Notes: generated from the letters alone by a model not told the origin. Shown: positions 29,350 through 38,460, counted from the first letter of the stretch. The stretch is DNA of 64,000 nt from CAWAQA01 sp963784065 (GCA_963784065.1 CAWAQA010000005.1:643669-707668); one strand, 5' to 3'. Numbers and translations: made by a program.

Positions 29350-29835
29350 TCATTCGCCGCACGCGCCGGTCAACTCGATCATCTTCTCGTTTGATTTCCG
29401 CCCGCACACCCAGTTGGCGATCACCTGCCATTCGCGGTCGAGGAACGAATTCCAGTGTTTGCCTCCGCTGTGGTAGAACGTGCCCCCTCCCTCGGCCACG
29501 AGCGGGTGCAGGAGGAGTTTGCTGTTGTTGATCTGGTAGGGAGTCACGCGGGTGCGCACAACATTGAAGTTCAGTCGGGACTGCGCCTCGTTCCAGGTCG
29601 TGGCGCCAGGCGAGAGCTCCTGCAAGCGCATCGGAGTTCCCTTGGTATGGCAGACCGCGCAACGGACATTGCCCTCGCGCTTCGCCAGGAGGATTGGCTG
29701 GACCGCGGTCCTGAAGAACTCGAAATCGAGCCCCCTGGCTGCTGGAGCGGCGGCGGCTTCCTGGGCCCGCAGCGCAGCAGTGGTCGGGTAGAGGGTCAGC
29801 AACGCAACGAGCGACAGGAACAGGGCGACGGGCAT
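29350..29835 (-). CDS. Exported small protein with one c-type haem motif
   Basis: A 161-residue intact protein. ATG 29835 follows GGAGGAGG. The signal peptide reads PVALFLSLVALLTLYPTTAA. One haem-attachment motif, CAVCH, lies near residue 55 within EGNVRCAVCHTKGTPMRL. The rest (YQINNSKLLLHPLVAEGGG, HWNSFLDREWQVIANWVCG) resembles the cytochrome-c-like domains found with PSCyt/DUF1549-type Acidobacteriota and Planctomycetota proteins. It is likely periplasmic and may carry electrons. It lies upstream of the YVTN gene on the same strand with a gap of about 130 bases. Confidence 0.85.
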   Translation of the reverse strand: MPVALFLSLVALLTLYPTTAALRAQEAAAAPAARGLDFEFFRTAVQPILLAKREGNVRCAVCHTKGTPMRLQELSPGATTWNEAQSRLNFNVVRTRVTPYQINNSKLLLHPLVAEGGGTFYHSGGKHWNSFLDREWQVIANWVCGRKSNEKMIELTGACGE

Positions 29836-30284
29836 AGACGCTCCTCCTCCCCTGGTGAACAGGCTGGTAGTCTGGATCGGGAGTATCGAGGATCGCGTGC
29901 AAGGAATCAATAGAGGAGATCGCCGGTTTTGCCGTCTTTGTGAGCAATGGGCCCTCCTCTGCGGCCGTTTATGACTTGTTGAGACAGGTTTACCGTTGAG
30001 TAGGGTCCGGCGCCGGACGATCCCCCGCGCGCTCAGCCGCAACCGCCCACGACAATCACGACGCACGTAGGGGCCGGCTTAGCCGGCCCAGCACCAACAA
30101 TCGGAGTGGATTGCACCGACACGCGATCGGGCTGCGGGCGCACTCGGGCCGGCTGAAGCCGGCCCCTACGAGAACAAGCCTCTTGCGACCGGCGCGGAAT
30201 TGATCCGCGCGCCAGAGGCGCCTGGGCTAACCTGACAGGCCGTTGAAAACCGTGCCCCGGAAGAACATCGAGTAGGAGGCTTCC
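29836..30284. other. Intergenic region with nested palindromes
   Basis: No gene is supported in this 450-base gap between divergent genes. It contains the inverted repeat described at 30066-30170. Promoters for the haem protein and the amidohydrolase must lie here, but I cannot place them with confidence. Confidence 0.6.
30066..30170. repeat. Composite inverted repeat made of two GGGCCGGC palindromes
   Basis: Two hairpins, GGGCCGGC-TTA-GCCGGCCC (30071-30089) and GGGCCGGC-TGAA-GCCGGCCC (30146-30165), are themselves bounded by a 15-base perfect inverted repeat beginning CGTAGGGGCCGG (30066-30080 with 30156-30170). A related degenerate palindrome lies at 10115-10140. This looks like a mobile intergenic palindromic element. 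Confidence 0.75.
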
Positions 30285-31784
30285 ATGCGCCGAGGGATGA
30301 GGCTGTCGTCGTCTCTGCTCGTCGTGGCGTGCCTGTTCTTCGTGCCGGCCTGTTCGCCCCAGGCGGAGGGCCAGGCACAAGCGTCGGGAGTGACCGTCTT
30401 CGAAGGAGCGCGGCTCATCACCGGCGATGGCAGCGCGCCGATCGAGAACTCCGCCTTCCTGATCCAGGGCAATCAATTCACCGGCGTTGGGCGGCGAGGT
30501 GAACTGCAGGTGCCGGCAGGGGCGGCGCGGGTGGACCTCACCGGCAAGACCGTCATGCCTGCGAAGGTGGACGTGCATGGCCACCTCGGCTTCGAGAACG
30601 TGGTGGCGGGGACCACGTCGAAGGAGAACTTCACCCGCGAGAACCTCATCGACCATCTCCAGCGTTACGCGTACCTCGGTTTCAGCGCGGTGGTCAGCAT
30701 TGCCGATCTCGCCGAGCGCGAGATCATGCCGGGCGATCATCTCGACGTGTTCCAGGCTCCGCGCGATCCTCAGATGCCGAAGACGGGTCGTTTCCCGTGG
30801 GGCGACGTGCCGTTTCGTGTGCAGGAGGAAGTCATCCCCGGTGCGGCGCTGTTTCGCTCGGGCGGCCAGGGCATGTCCTGGCCGGGAGCGGGCGCAGGCG
30901 GCCACCCGTCGAGAAACGACGTGATGTATCCGGTGACGACGGAGGACGAGGCGCGAAGGGCGGTCCGGGACTACGTCAGGAACAAGGTCGCGCTGGTCAA
31001 GATCTGGGTGGACGATCGAGAGGGAAAGCTCAAGACGCTGCCGCCGCCGCTCTACCGCGCGATCATCGACGAAGCGCAGAAGCACAACGTGCCCGTCGCG
31101 GCTCATACCGTGAAACTGGCCGACGCCAAGGAACTGTACAAGGCCGGTCTCGAGGGGGCCACCCACGTACCCGTTCGCGGCGGTGAGGTGCCCGATGACG
31201 AAATGATCGCGATCGTCAAGGCACGCGTCGCCAGGAGCGATCGTCCCATCTGGTTTACCGAGCAGGGCGATCTGACCGCCATGGGCCCGGAGGCGTGGGA
31301 CGACCCGCTGCTATGGGAGATGCTGTCTCGCGAGCAGGTTCAGCGGCAGCAGGGCGACGCGCTCAAGCGGATGACGCCCGAAGTCGTCGCGCGCGCCCGC
31401 AGGAGTACCAAGGAGACCGGCGACGTATCGAAACAGCTCATCGCCGCGGGGATGAAGCTTGTCTATGGCAGCGACAACGGATCGGCCGGGCGCGGGTTCG
31501 GCTGGTACGAGCAGCTGAAGTTCGAAAACTGGGTGACGATGGGCTTTACTCCGGCTGAGGCGATTGTGATGGCGACCCGCGATAGCGCTGACGTCGGGAA
31601 ATTCAATACCGGGATGGTCGCCGCCGGCCGCAGCGCCGACTTCATCGTCCTCGACGCGAATCCCCTCGAGAACATCGCCAACACGCGGCGGATCAACAAG
31701 GTCTACCTTCGCGGAGAGGAAGTTGACCGCGCCGGAATGAGAGCGAAGTGGCAGGCGCGATGGAGGACGGCGACGACGGAGTAG
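30285..31784 (+). CDS. Amidohydrolase lipoprotein, imidazolonepropionase-like
   Basis: A 499-residue intact protein. The N-terminus is a lipoprotein signal with lipobox FVPAC near residue 22, so it is probably anchored in the periplasm. The metal site is visible: DVHGHLG (His-x-His), the Lys in VALVKIWVDD, VAAHTVK, ATHVPV and the Asp in VYGSDNGS. The C-terminus has the usual beta-domain return AGRSADFIVLDANPLENIAN. It is a close relative of the broken copy at 5268-6648. The family hydrolyses amide or lactone bonds; the substrate cannot be predicted. Start ATG 30285. Confidence 0.92.
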   Translation: MRRGMRLSSSLLVVACLFFVPACSPQAEGQAQASGVTVFEGARLITGDGSAPIENSAFLIQGNQFTGVGRRGELQVPAGAARVDLTGKTVMPAKVDVHGHLGFENVVAGTTSKENFTRENLIDHLQRYAYLGFSAVVSIADLAEREIMPGDHLDVFQAPRDPQMPKTGRFPWGDVPFRVQEEVIPGAALFRSGGQGMSWPGAGAGGHPSRNDVMYPVTTEDEARRAVRDYVRNKVALVKIWVDDREGKLKTLPPPLYRAIIDEAQKHNVPVAAHTVKLADAKELYKAGLEGATHVPVRGGEVPDDEMIAIVKARVARSDRPIWFTEQGDLTAMGPEAWDDPLLWEMLSREQVQRQQGDALKRMTPEVVARARRSTKETGDVSKQLIAAGMKLVYGSDNGSAGRGFGWYEQLKFENWVTMGFTPAEAIVMATRDSADVGKFNTGMVAAGRSADFIVLDANPLENIANTRRINKVYLRGEEVDRAGMRAKWQARWRTATTE

Positions 31785-31942
31785 TGGAACGCCGCCCGGC
31801 GGCGGACGGCGGAGCGCTGCGTCGAAGGCGCGCGGTTGACTGTGGGCGATAGCCCATTGAGACGTCCGCAGTGGTCAGGTCGACTGGGTGCTGCGCCTGT
31901 AAGCTCGAACAGAATCCCAGACTTCACCGGACGCACTCGAGT

Positions 31943-32761
31943 TCACGTCAGCGCGGCCCGACTACCATTCCGTTCTGTAGTTGACCGAAGCAGTTCCTTG
32001 ATCAACGCCGCTTTCGTAGGTCCAACGCCGCGGACCTCAGTCAGCGTCGCTTCATCGGCGGTCACGACGCGTTCGACGGAACCGAAATGCAGTAAGAGCC
32101 GATGAGCCAGGGCAGGGCCGACGCCGGGCAAACCCTGCAGCACGTAAAGCCGGCGCGAATTGAGCCGCTTCGGCTTTCGATCATAGCGACGAAGGATCGG
32201 TTGATGCGACCGGAGCGTTTGATGAGCCAGCAGCTGCAGGACGCGAAGAGAGTCTTCCGGATCACGTGAATGAAGAACCGGAAGCCGCCACATGGCTGCA
32301 AGCGAAACGAGGGCACCCTGCAGCGCATGTGAATCGACATTTGGGGCTCGCGGCGGCGTGGGTCCCTCGATCAGGACGACAGGTCTATTCGGACTATGAG
32401 TCAGCTTCGCGGCTTGGGGAAAGAGTCGTCCGTCGGCCAGCGAGATCGCGAAATCGGCGCACGTCTTCCGCTCGATCAGTACGGCGCTGTTAACCAGGTA
32501 GTCACCGCTCTCGAGGCGAACCATCTGCACGTCGAACATGCCGCTCTGTCGAGCAAGTTCAAGCAACTGCGCATTCTGCTCGCCGTAGTCAACGTCGAGC
32601 CTGTGGCGGTCATGGTGCACGGATTCGTCGTTGAGCCTTTCGACGACGACGATGGCAGCGGGGCCTGCGGCTGTCAAGCCACGAATCGCGAGAGGCACAC
32701 GGCCCGGAGACGCCTGCCGTCGATGGAGGGGGCAGAGAGCCTGACTGCACGGGTGATGCAA
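31943..32761 (-). CDS. ERCC4 (XPF/Mus81)-type nuclease with helix-hairpin-helix
   Basis: The ERCC4 nuclease core is clear: VDYGEQNAQLLE, VRLESGDYLVNSAVLIERKT (the catalytic ERK with upstream Asp), DFAISLADGRLFPQ and RPVVLIEGP. The C-terminus is a tandem helix-hairpin-helix: LQGLPGVGPALAHRLLLHFG and LTEVRGVGPTKAALIKELL. This layout matches stand-alone XPF-like structure-specific nucleases of archaea and a minority of bacteria. The first 45 residues of the frame do not resemble the family, so the true start may be a GTG at 32620. It would cut 3' flaps or forks in DNA repair. It is convergent with the amidohydrolase. Confidence 0.85.
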   Translation of the reverse strand: MHHPCSQALCPLHRRQASPGRVPLAIRGLTAAGPAAIVVVERLNDESVHHDRHRLDVDYGEQNAQLLELARQSGMFDVQMVRLESGDYLVNSAVLIERKTCADFAISLADGRLFPQAAKLTHSPNRPVVLIEGPTPPRAPNVDSHALQGALVSLAAMWRLPVLHSRDPEDSLRVLQLLAHQTLRSHQPILRRYDRKPKRLNSRRLYVLQGLPGVGPALAHRLLLHFGSVERVVTADEATLTEVRGVGPTKAALIKELLRSTTERNGSRAALT

Positions 32762-32886
32762 CTTCTGCGGGTCTGAATCGCCGACCTACGAAAATCACCT
32801 CCACGGGTCATTGCTCGAACCGGATCGGTAAACGAACCGTCCGAGGACAAGCGCCTCGGACTGGCGGGGCTCACGGTGGAAAACTC

Positions 32887-33186
32887 TCAGGCGGTCTTAG
32901 GGAGGGCTCGAACTCTCGGCCGCTTTCCGCGAGCTTTCATGGCGTGCCATAGGTCCCACCGGGTCTGGAGCGTCAGCCAGACTTGCGCGTCCCAGCGCGT
33001 CAGCGCCTCGAACAAGAGTGCAGTATCGGCGCTGACTCCGCGCCGCCCCTTGACGATGGCGTTGAGGCGTTGGAAGGGGATGTTCATCCGTTTGGCTGCC
33101 TCCGCCTGTGAAACGCCGAGCGGCTCGAGGAACTCCTTGAGCAGCATCTCTCCCGGATGGGTCGGCGGGCGGTTGGTCGGCAACAT
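32887..33186 (-). CDS. higA: HigA-type antitoxin (XRE family)
   Basis: A 99-residue protein: NRPPTHPGEMLLKEFLEPLG is the typical HigA/VapI opening, followed by a helix-turn-helix GVSQAEAAKRMNIPFQRLNA and KGRRGVSADTALLFEAL. ATG 33186 follows a GGGGG box 10 bases after the higB stop; an earlier in-frame start would overlap higB. The antitoxin neutralises HigB and, with it, represses the operon. A matching palindrome lies upstream of higB at 33497-33521. Confidence 0.92.
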   Translation of the reverse strand: MLPTNRPPTHPGEMLLKEFLEPLGVSQAEAAKRMNIPFQRLNAIVKGRRGVSADTALLFEALTRWDAQVWLTLQTRWDLWHAMKARGKRPRVRALPKTA

Positions 33187-33196
33187 GGGCACCCCC

Positions 33197-33487
33197 TCAG
33201 TGGTAGTCTGCACAGCGAACGTCGTAGGCGTCGTGGCCTTCGAAGCGAAAGATGACCCGGTACCGATCGTTCACCCGGATTGCCTGGTAGCCCGCAAGAT
33301 CGGCCGTCAGGGCGTGCAAGCGGTTGCCGGGCGGAACCTTCAAGTCATCGAGCTTCGTCACCGAATCGATCTGGTCCAGCTTCCGTTGAACGATCGGCCA
33401 CAGAGCAGGAGGAATGCGTCGGGCGGCCTTGCTGTTGACGCCGTTCCAGATATCCCTGGTGGTGTCGTCAGCCAGCGTCCGGATCAT
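33197..33487 (-). CDS. higB: HigB-type toxin (RelE superfamily)
   Basis: A 96-residue protein: WPIVQRKLDQIDSVTKLDDL, GNRLHALTADLAGYQAIRVN and DRYRVIFRFEGHDAYDVRCADYH match HigB, a ribosome-dependent mRNase of the RelE fold. The toxin gene precedes the antitoxin gene, the usual order for higBA. Intact, with start ATG 33487. Confidence 0.92.
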   Translation of the reverse strand: MIRTLADDTTRDIWNGVNSKAARRIPPALWPIVQRKLDQIDSVTKLDDLKVPPGNRLHALTADLAGYQAIRVNDRYRVIFRFEGHDAYDVRCADYH

Positions 33488-33496
33488 TCGCTAGGA

Positions 33497-33521
33497 CGAT
33501 AGCACACATAGCGTGCTATCG
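33497..33521. promoter_or_regulatory. Candidate HigA operator upstream of higBA
   Basis: A perfect 9-base inverted repeat, CGATAGCAC-ACATAGC-GTGCTATCG, ends 10 bases upstream of the higB start. Position and symmetry are those expected for autoregulation by HigBA. The remainder of 33488-33815 shows no gene. Confidence 0.75.
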
Positions 33522-33815
33522 CTTTCTCGAGCGAAGAACATGAGACGCCCGACCAGGCGGACTTCCTCTGGCGGCAGAAGCGTGCAGCGGAGAGCCGCTT
33601 CGTGTCCGAACCGAAGACATTTCTCCTGCAGGACTCAACGACCGCACGCATCCGTCTGTGCTTACGGCATCAGGTCCGACGGCGATGATGCCGCCGCCAC
33701 CGAAGCTGCAACGTGGGAGCCACACGTGATATGGTCCTCCTCATGTGATCGATGGTCTCGCGTCGACCGTAACTGACCGAATCGACAGAGACATTTCGTT
33801 GGAGGGGCGGACACC

Positions 33816-34223
33816 ATGCGCACGGTCTTGACGGCGGCAGGTCTCGGCGCTCTCCTGGTAATTGTCGGAGGCGCGCAGGCGCTTGCGCACCATTCCTTCG
33901 CCGGCGAATTCGACATCAACCGGCCGATCGAGCTCACGGGAACGGTCTCGAAGGTCGAATGGATCAACCCGCACGCGTGGATCCATGTCGACGTCAAGAA
34001 GCGGGATGGCACGACCGAGACCTGGGCCATCGAGACCGGGACGCCGAACACGCTTCTGCGCCGCGGCCTGCGGAAGCAGGATCTGCCGGCCGGTACCGAG
34101 GTCAAGGTGTCCGGGTATCAGGCGAGGGACGGCACGGCCAAGGCAAACGGCACCAACGTGACGCTGCCGGACGGGCGTGCGCTCTTCATCGGCTCTGGGG
34201 GAGCCGGCGCGCCAGCAAAATAA
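33816..34223 (+). CDS. DUF6152 family exported protein
   Basis: A 135-residue intact protein with signal peptide (LGALLVIVGGAQALA) directly followed by HHSFAGEFD, the DUF6152 His-His motif, then IELTGTVSKVEWINPHAWIH and ETWAIETGTPNTLLRRG. ATG 33816 follows GGAGGGG. It is the first gene of a three-gene plus-strand module with two TRPW-type secreted proteins, mirroring the pair at 1807-3512. Function unknown; extracytoplasmic. Confidence 0.9.
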   Translation: MRTVLTAAGLGALLVIVGGAQALAHHSFAGEFDINRPIELTGTVSKVEWINPHAWIHVDVKKRDGTTETWAIETGTPNTLLRRGLRKQDLPAGTEVKVSGYQARDGTAKANGTNVTLPDGRALFIGSGGAGAPAK

Positions 34224-34236
34224 GCGAGTGAGACCG

Positions 34237-35065
34237 ATGCGAATGCCGCTAGCGGCGTTGGTGCTGGCTGTCGGGGTGGCCGTCGCGATCCAGCCGGCGG
34301 TGCAGACCCAGGGCCGTGAGATCCCGCGAACGTCCTGGGACAAGAAACCCGACCTGAACGGCATCTGGCAGACGCTGTCGACCGCCAACTGGGATCTCGA
34401 AGACCATGAGGGCGGGCCGTCGCCGGTCGCCGTGACCGGCGTCTGGGGCGCCCGTCTCCCGGGCATGAGCGTCGTCGAGGGCGGGAAGATCCCGTACAAG
34501 CCGGAAGCGCTGGCGAAGCGGGAACAGAATCGGAAGAATGCCCTTCCGGGCAAACCGGGGCGAGACCTCAACGCCGACCCGGAACTGAATTGTTTTCTGC
34601 CGGGGGTGCCGCGAGCCACCTATCTTCCCCATCCATTTCAGATCCTGCAGAGTCCGAATCGGATGTGGATCGTCTATCAGGTCCTCGTACGCGCGGCGCG
34701 AGATCTTCATGAACGGGAAGAAGGAAGCGCCGATCGAATCGTGGATGGGGTGGTCGAACGCACGGTGGGACGGAGACACGCTGGTCATCGACGTCACCGG
34801 CTTCAACGGGCAGACATGGTTCGACCGGGCGGGGAATTTCGCCACCGAGGCACTGCACGTGGTCGAACGCTACACCATGATCGGCAACGATCACATCGAG
34901 TACGAAGCCACGATCGAAGATCCGAACGTCTTCACGCGTCCGTGGAAGATCAGCATGCCGCTGTACCGGCGCATCGACAAGAACATCCAGCTGCTCCAGT
35001 TCAGGTGCGCCGAGTACGTCGAGGAATTCTTCTACGGAGAGCTGGTGTCGCCGCCGCGTAACTGA
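34237..35065 (+). CDS. Secreted protein of unknown function, TRPW-type (one frameshift)
   Basis: Signal peptide at the N-terminus (PLAALVLAVGVAVAIQPAVQ), then RTSWDKKPDLNGIWQTLST, a pattern common in Acidobacteriota exported proteins. After a break near 34690 the protein continues RREIFMNGKKEAPIESWMGW, ARWDGDTLVIDVTGFNG, HVVERYTMIGNDHIEYEATI and NVFTRPWKISMPLYRR. The whole would be about 276 residues. Starts at ATG 34237 or GTG 34228, next to the DUF6152 stop. It is a paralogue of 1807-3030 and 35116-36438. Confidence 0.8.
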
Positions 35066-35115
35066 ATGACGTCGTCCGGACGGGACCCCGGCATCACGCT
35101 GTTGTGGAGGGTCAG

Positions 35116-36438
35116 ATGCGCCAACGTTTTGTGATTGCGGCGGGTTCGCTGGTGGTCGTCGGCGTGACGATGTGGCTGGCTGCGGCTGTCGTGGCGGGTC
35201 AGGCACCGGGCGGGACGACCACGTTCACAGTACCCGCATCGACCTACACGCCTGCAAAAACGCCGTGGGGTGACCCGGATCTGCAGGGGGTGTGGGACAA
35301 CCATACGACCGTGCCGATGCAACGGCCCGCGAATCTGGGGAGCAAGCAAACGTTCACCGATGCCGAACTGGCCGCGCGCGCGAAGACCCGTGGTGACAAC
35401 GACCCGTTGTGCAATCAGAACGATGAGCGGTGCGCGAAGGCGACGGTGGCTGACCTGGATCGTATCAACGCGTACAACGGATTCTGGACGCCCCAGACGT
35501 TCGTCTCGGACAACCGGACCGCGCTCATCGAGGATCCCCCGGACGGGAGAATACCCGCCATGACACCGGAGGCGTTGGCGATCCAGCAGGCGCATCTCCG
35601 GGCGCATCCGCCAACGGAGCCTTCGGCGCCGATCATCGAGATCCGCCATTGGGAGGACTACGACCTGGCCGAGCGGTGCATCGCCGCACAAGTGCCGACC
35701 ACCACCATGGGCTACAACAGCGCGCAATATCTCATGCAGTCGCCCGGCTGGGTGATGCTGGCGCACGAGCGGCTGAACACGCGAATCATCCCGCTGGATG
35801 GGCGGCCGCATCTCGGCGGCACGATGGGCGCCTGGATGGGCGATTCGCGCGGCCGCTGGGAGGGCAATACGCTGGTCGTCGAAACGACCAACTACACGAA
35901 CAAGCAGAGTGGAGGGTCGGTCGGGGCCTTCGCCGACCCTGGGATCGCTTTCGGCAACTTTCATGTGGTCGAGCGCTTTGTGCCCGTCGGTCCGAACCGG
36001 ATCCATTACTACGTCACCATCAACGACCCGAAGACCTGGACCAGGCCGTGGACGTTCATGCAGCCGTGGGAGAAGGATCGCGTGCTGGCTTATAACGACA
36101 ACCTCGGCGCTGTTGACACCGAGCCGTACCAGATCTACCAGTACGCGTGTCACGAGGGAAACAATGCCCTGGGGAATTCGATGAGAGGCACCGTGCAGGC
36201 CCGCCAGCGAGAAGCGACCAGGCCCCCGGACACAGAGTTGACGAAGTCTCTCATCGGGAAAACGGAAGCGGAGATACGCAGCGATCTACGGGGACCCGGT
36301 CGCGATCGCCGGCCCCCGCTGGCAGGTACCTCGACCGCCAACGGCATCCTTCAGTTTTTTGCCTTCTTCGAGGGCGGCAGGGTCGTCCTCGTGCGTCCCG
36401 ATGACATTCGGCTCACCGAGGTGGTCCGAGGTCGTTAG
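35116..36438 (+). CDS. Secreted protein of unknown function, TRPW-type
   Basis: A 440-residue intact protein with a signal peptide (LAAAVVAGQA) followed by TPWGDPDLQGVWDNHTTVPM, RWEGNTLVVETTNYTN, VVERFVPVGPNRIHYYVTI and KTWTRPWTFMQPWEK, ending with NNALGNSMRGTVQARQRE. ATG 35116 is chosen for its GGAGGG box. It lies 50 bases after the preceding paralogue, so the DUF6152 gene and both TRPW genes likely form one transcript. No enzyme motif is recognised. Confidence 0.85.
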   Translation: MRQRFVIAAGSLVVVGVTMWLAAAVVAGQAPGGTTTFTVPASTYTPAKTPWGDPDLQGVWDNHTTVPMQRPANLGSKQTFTDAELAARAKTRGDNDPLCNQNDERCAKATVADLDRINAYNGFWTPQTFVSDNRTALIEDPPDGRIPAMTPEALAIQQAHLRAHPPTEPSAPIIEIRHWEDYDLAERCIAAQVPTTTMGYNSAQYLMQSPGWVMLAHERLNTRIIPLDGRPHLGGTMGAWMGDSRGRWEGNTLVVETTNYTNKQSGGSVGAFADPGIAFGNFHVVERFVPVGPNRIHYYVTINDPKTWTRPWTFMQPWEKDRVLAYNDNLGAVDTEPYQIYQYACHEGNNALGNSMRGTVQARQREATRPPDTELTKSLIGKTEAEIRSDLRGPGRDRRPPLAGTSTANGILQFFAFFEGGRVVLVRPDDIRLTEVVRGR

Positions 36439-36832
36439 CCGACGATAGGCACGGAGGTCGCTGCGGGCGTCCCGCCCCAGCCACTCCGCTGTACCGATGC
36501 GCGGCCTCTCGCGGATGCCACGTCCCCATCTGGCACGCTGGGCACATAGCGAGTACCGGCTTTTACTCGAACGCGGGCGTAGACGCGGCCGCCCGGGAAC
36601 GCGACCGACAGAAGCGCGATCTCGTCCTGCTCCTGATGGACATAAGCGTTGAGATGCGGGCAGCCGAGGATCAGGTACATCAACTCTTTCCACTCAGCAA
36701 AGAAGGCACCTCGGCCTCGAAGGACTACATCGACGCAAGGGCGCAGAGCTTCGTGCTCCACGCACAACCTCCGCTTTCGGTCACCGACGCGGAGCAGCCG
36801 TTGATGGTGGCCGTCAGGGTGAGCGGCCGGCA
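36439..36832. other. Intergenic region, no supported gene
   Basis: About 390 bases between the secreted-protein gene and an insertion-sequence fragment. Short open frames exist on both strands but none has a ribosome site or recognisable sequence. It could be the remnant of a gene destroyed by the insertions. Confidence 0.5.
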
Positions 36833-37475
36833 AGATAGGTAACAGATCAGTCCGGCGACATGGGTGACAGTGCCTTGCGGACAAACCGACCCTTGTGATC
36901 TTCAATCTGGTGGCGGCGTTCGTCCATGCGTCCCAGCTTGAGCGGCCCAAAGTATACGTCCCAGAGTCCATCGCCGACTTCTTCGAGGCCGACGTGCTCG
37001 CCCGCCAGGGTCTGTGTCACGCAGACCCAGCGCTTCTTCCAGCGGATGCCACTATTGCGGCTGACGAGCCGGACTTCAAAGTGGCCGGGATACTCGAGGG
37101 GCGGCAATCGTTGTGGCAGTGCGCGCGGCGACGGCTGATAGCGTGAGGCCGGCGTCTCCTGGTTGAGCGCTTCGTGCGGGCGGTCGTGGTTGTATTCCTC
37201 ACGGAAGCGATTGAAGCGGACTTGCTGCGCGCGGAGTGTGGTACTCGGCGGCCGTGTGGCTTCCGCTTTGAGCGTGCGGTGCATGCGCTCATGGCGCCCG
37301 TTCTGCTGCGGTGAGGCGGGCGCGATCAGTTCGGGGAGGATGCCGAGCCGAATCCACCACACCGACAGCGTCGACAAGCGACCGAGCGCCGTGGTGGCGA
37401 AGGGCACGCCATTGTCGGTCCGGATGATGCCTGGTAAGCCGTGCTCTTGGAAGAGGCGGCGGAAGATGGGCCGGG
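36833..37475 (-). mobile_element. Truncated IS481-like insertion sequence
   Basis: The minus strand encodes the C-terminal part of an IS481-type transposase: GLPGIIRTDNGVPFATT, ASPQQNGRHERMHRTLKAEA, EYNHDRPHEALNQETPASRY and EYPGHFEVRLVSRNSGIRWK. The second catalytic Asp (RTDNG) and the terminal Glu (HERMHRTLK) are present; the N-terminal helix-turn-helix and first Asp are missing. Coding runs from about 37475 to 36847. A short GATAGGTAACAGATC segment just outside the stop resembles an IS481 terminus. The 5' break abuts the truncated propeller gene. Confidence 0.82.
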
Positions 37476-38455
37476 CCCCGGCGCTGACTGCGGGAACAAC
37501 ACTCTCCGCGTCGGCCGCTGGGCCTATCGTCTATCGCACGCCTTCGGCAGCCAGCCGCCAGCGGCAGCTCGTGTGGGTCGATCGGCTCTGGTCGGGAAAT
37601 TCGACAAGGTGGTCTATCCCGATACTGCCGCCCTGGGTCCGTCGCTCTCACGTGATGGCCGCCGCGTGGCGGTATACCGGCTTGCGAACGGTAATATGGA
37701 CGTCTGGTCGTACGAAACCAGGCGTCACGCGTGGGACCGAATCACGTTTGACTCGGGCGACGACATTTACCCCCTCTGGTCTCCCGACGGCACCCGCATC
37801 GTGTTCGCCTCCAGCCGGCAATCCAACACCACGAATCTCTACCGGAAACTCCTCGGCGCCCCATCGGGAAGTGAGGAACTGCTCCTCTCGACGTCAGACA
37901 GCACGTATCCAATGGATTGGTCGGTGGACGGGCGCTTCCTGCTCTATGACAGCGTCCATCCGAAGCGGGGCTTTGACATGTGGGCGCTGCCGCTGGAGGG
38001 AGAGCAAAAGCCATTCGAGGTCGTCCAGACTGGTTTTAACGAGGGCGCTCGCGCAGTTTTCTCCCGACGGGCGGTGGATCGCGTACCAGTCCGACAAGAC
38101 GGGTCGCTTTGAGATTTACCTGCGACCGTTTCCTGGTCCCGGAGTCGACTCGCGCGCTTCCACCGAGGGCGGCGCTCAGGCGCGTTGGAACCCCAATGGC
38201 AAGGAATTATTCTATGTCGCGGCGGATGACCGGCTCATGGCGGTTCCGATCGGCTTCTCTTCGAACGACACGGCCGTCGAACCTGGCAGGCCGTTGGGGT
38301 TGTTCGCCACGAGCGTGGGCAGCACGGTCAGGCTCATGTACAGACAACAATACGTGGTCTCTCCGGATGGCCGGTCGTTTGTGATGAACTCCATTGTGGA
38401 GGAAGCCAACACCTCGCCCATCACGGTCATCCTGAATTGGACCCCGAACCCTTAG
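37476..38455 (+). pseudogene. C-terminal fragment of a TolB/WD40-propeller protein
   Basis: The fragment reads GPIVYRTPSAASRQRQLVWV in one frame, then PSLSRDGRRVAVYRLANGN, DIYPLWSPDGTRIVFASSRQ and YPMDWSVDGRFLLYDSVHP in another, then FSPDGRWIAYQSDKTGRFEI, NPNGKELFYVAADDRLMAVP and PITVILNWTPNP. Breaks are near 37597 and 38060. The ending is typical of Acidobacteriota Ser/Thr kinases or HTH regulators with a TolB-like propeller. The N-terminal half, where a kinase or DNA-binding domain would be, has been replaced by the IS481-like fragment, so the gene is probably dead. Confidence 0.8.
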
Positions 38456-38460
38456 CGCTC

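Noticed and set aside
36435..36971. A minus-strand open frame of 178 codons overlapping the IS481-like end
   Set aside because: It crosses the transposase coding region in another frame and has no recognisable sequence or ribosome site.
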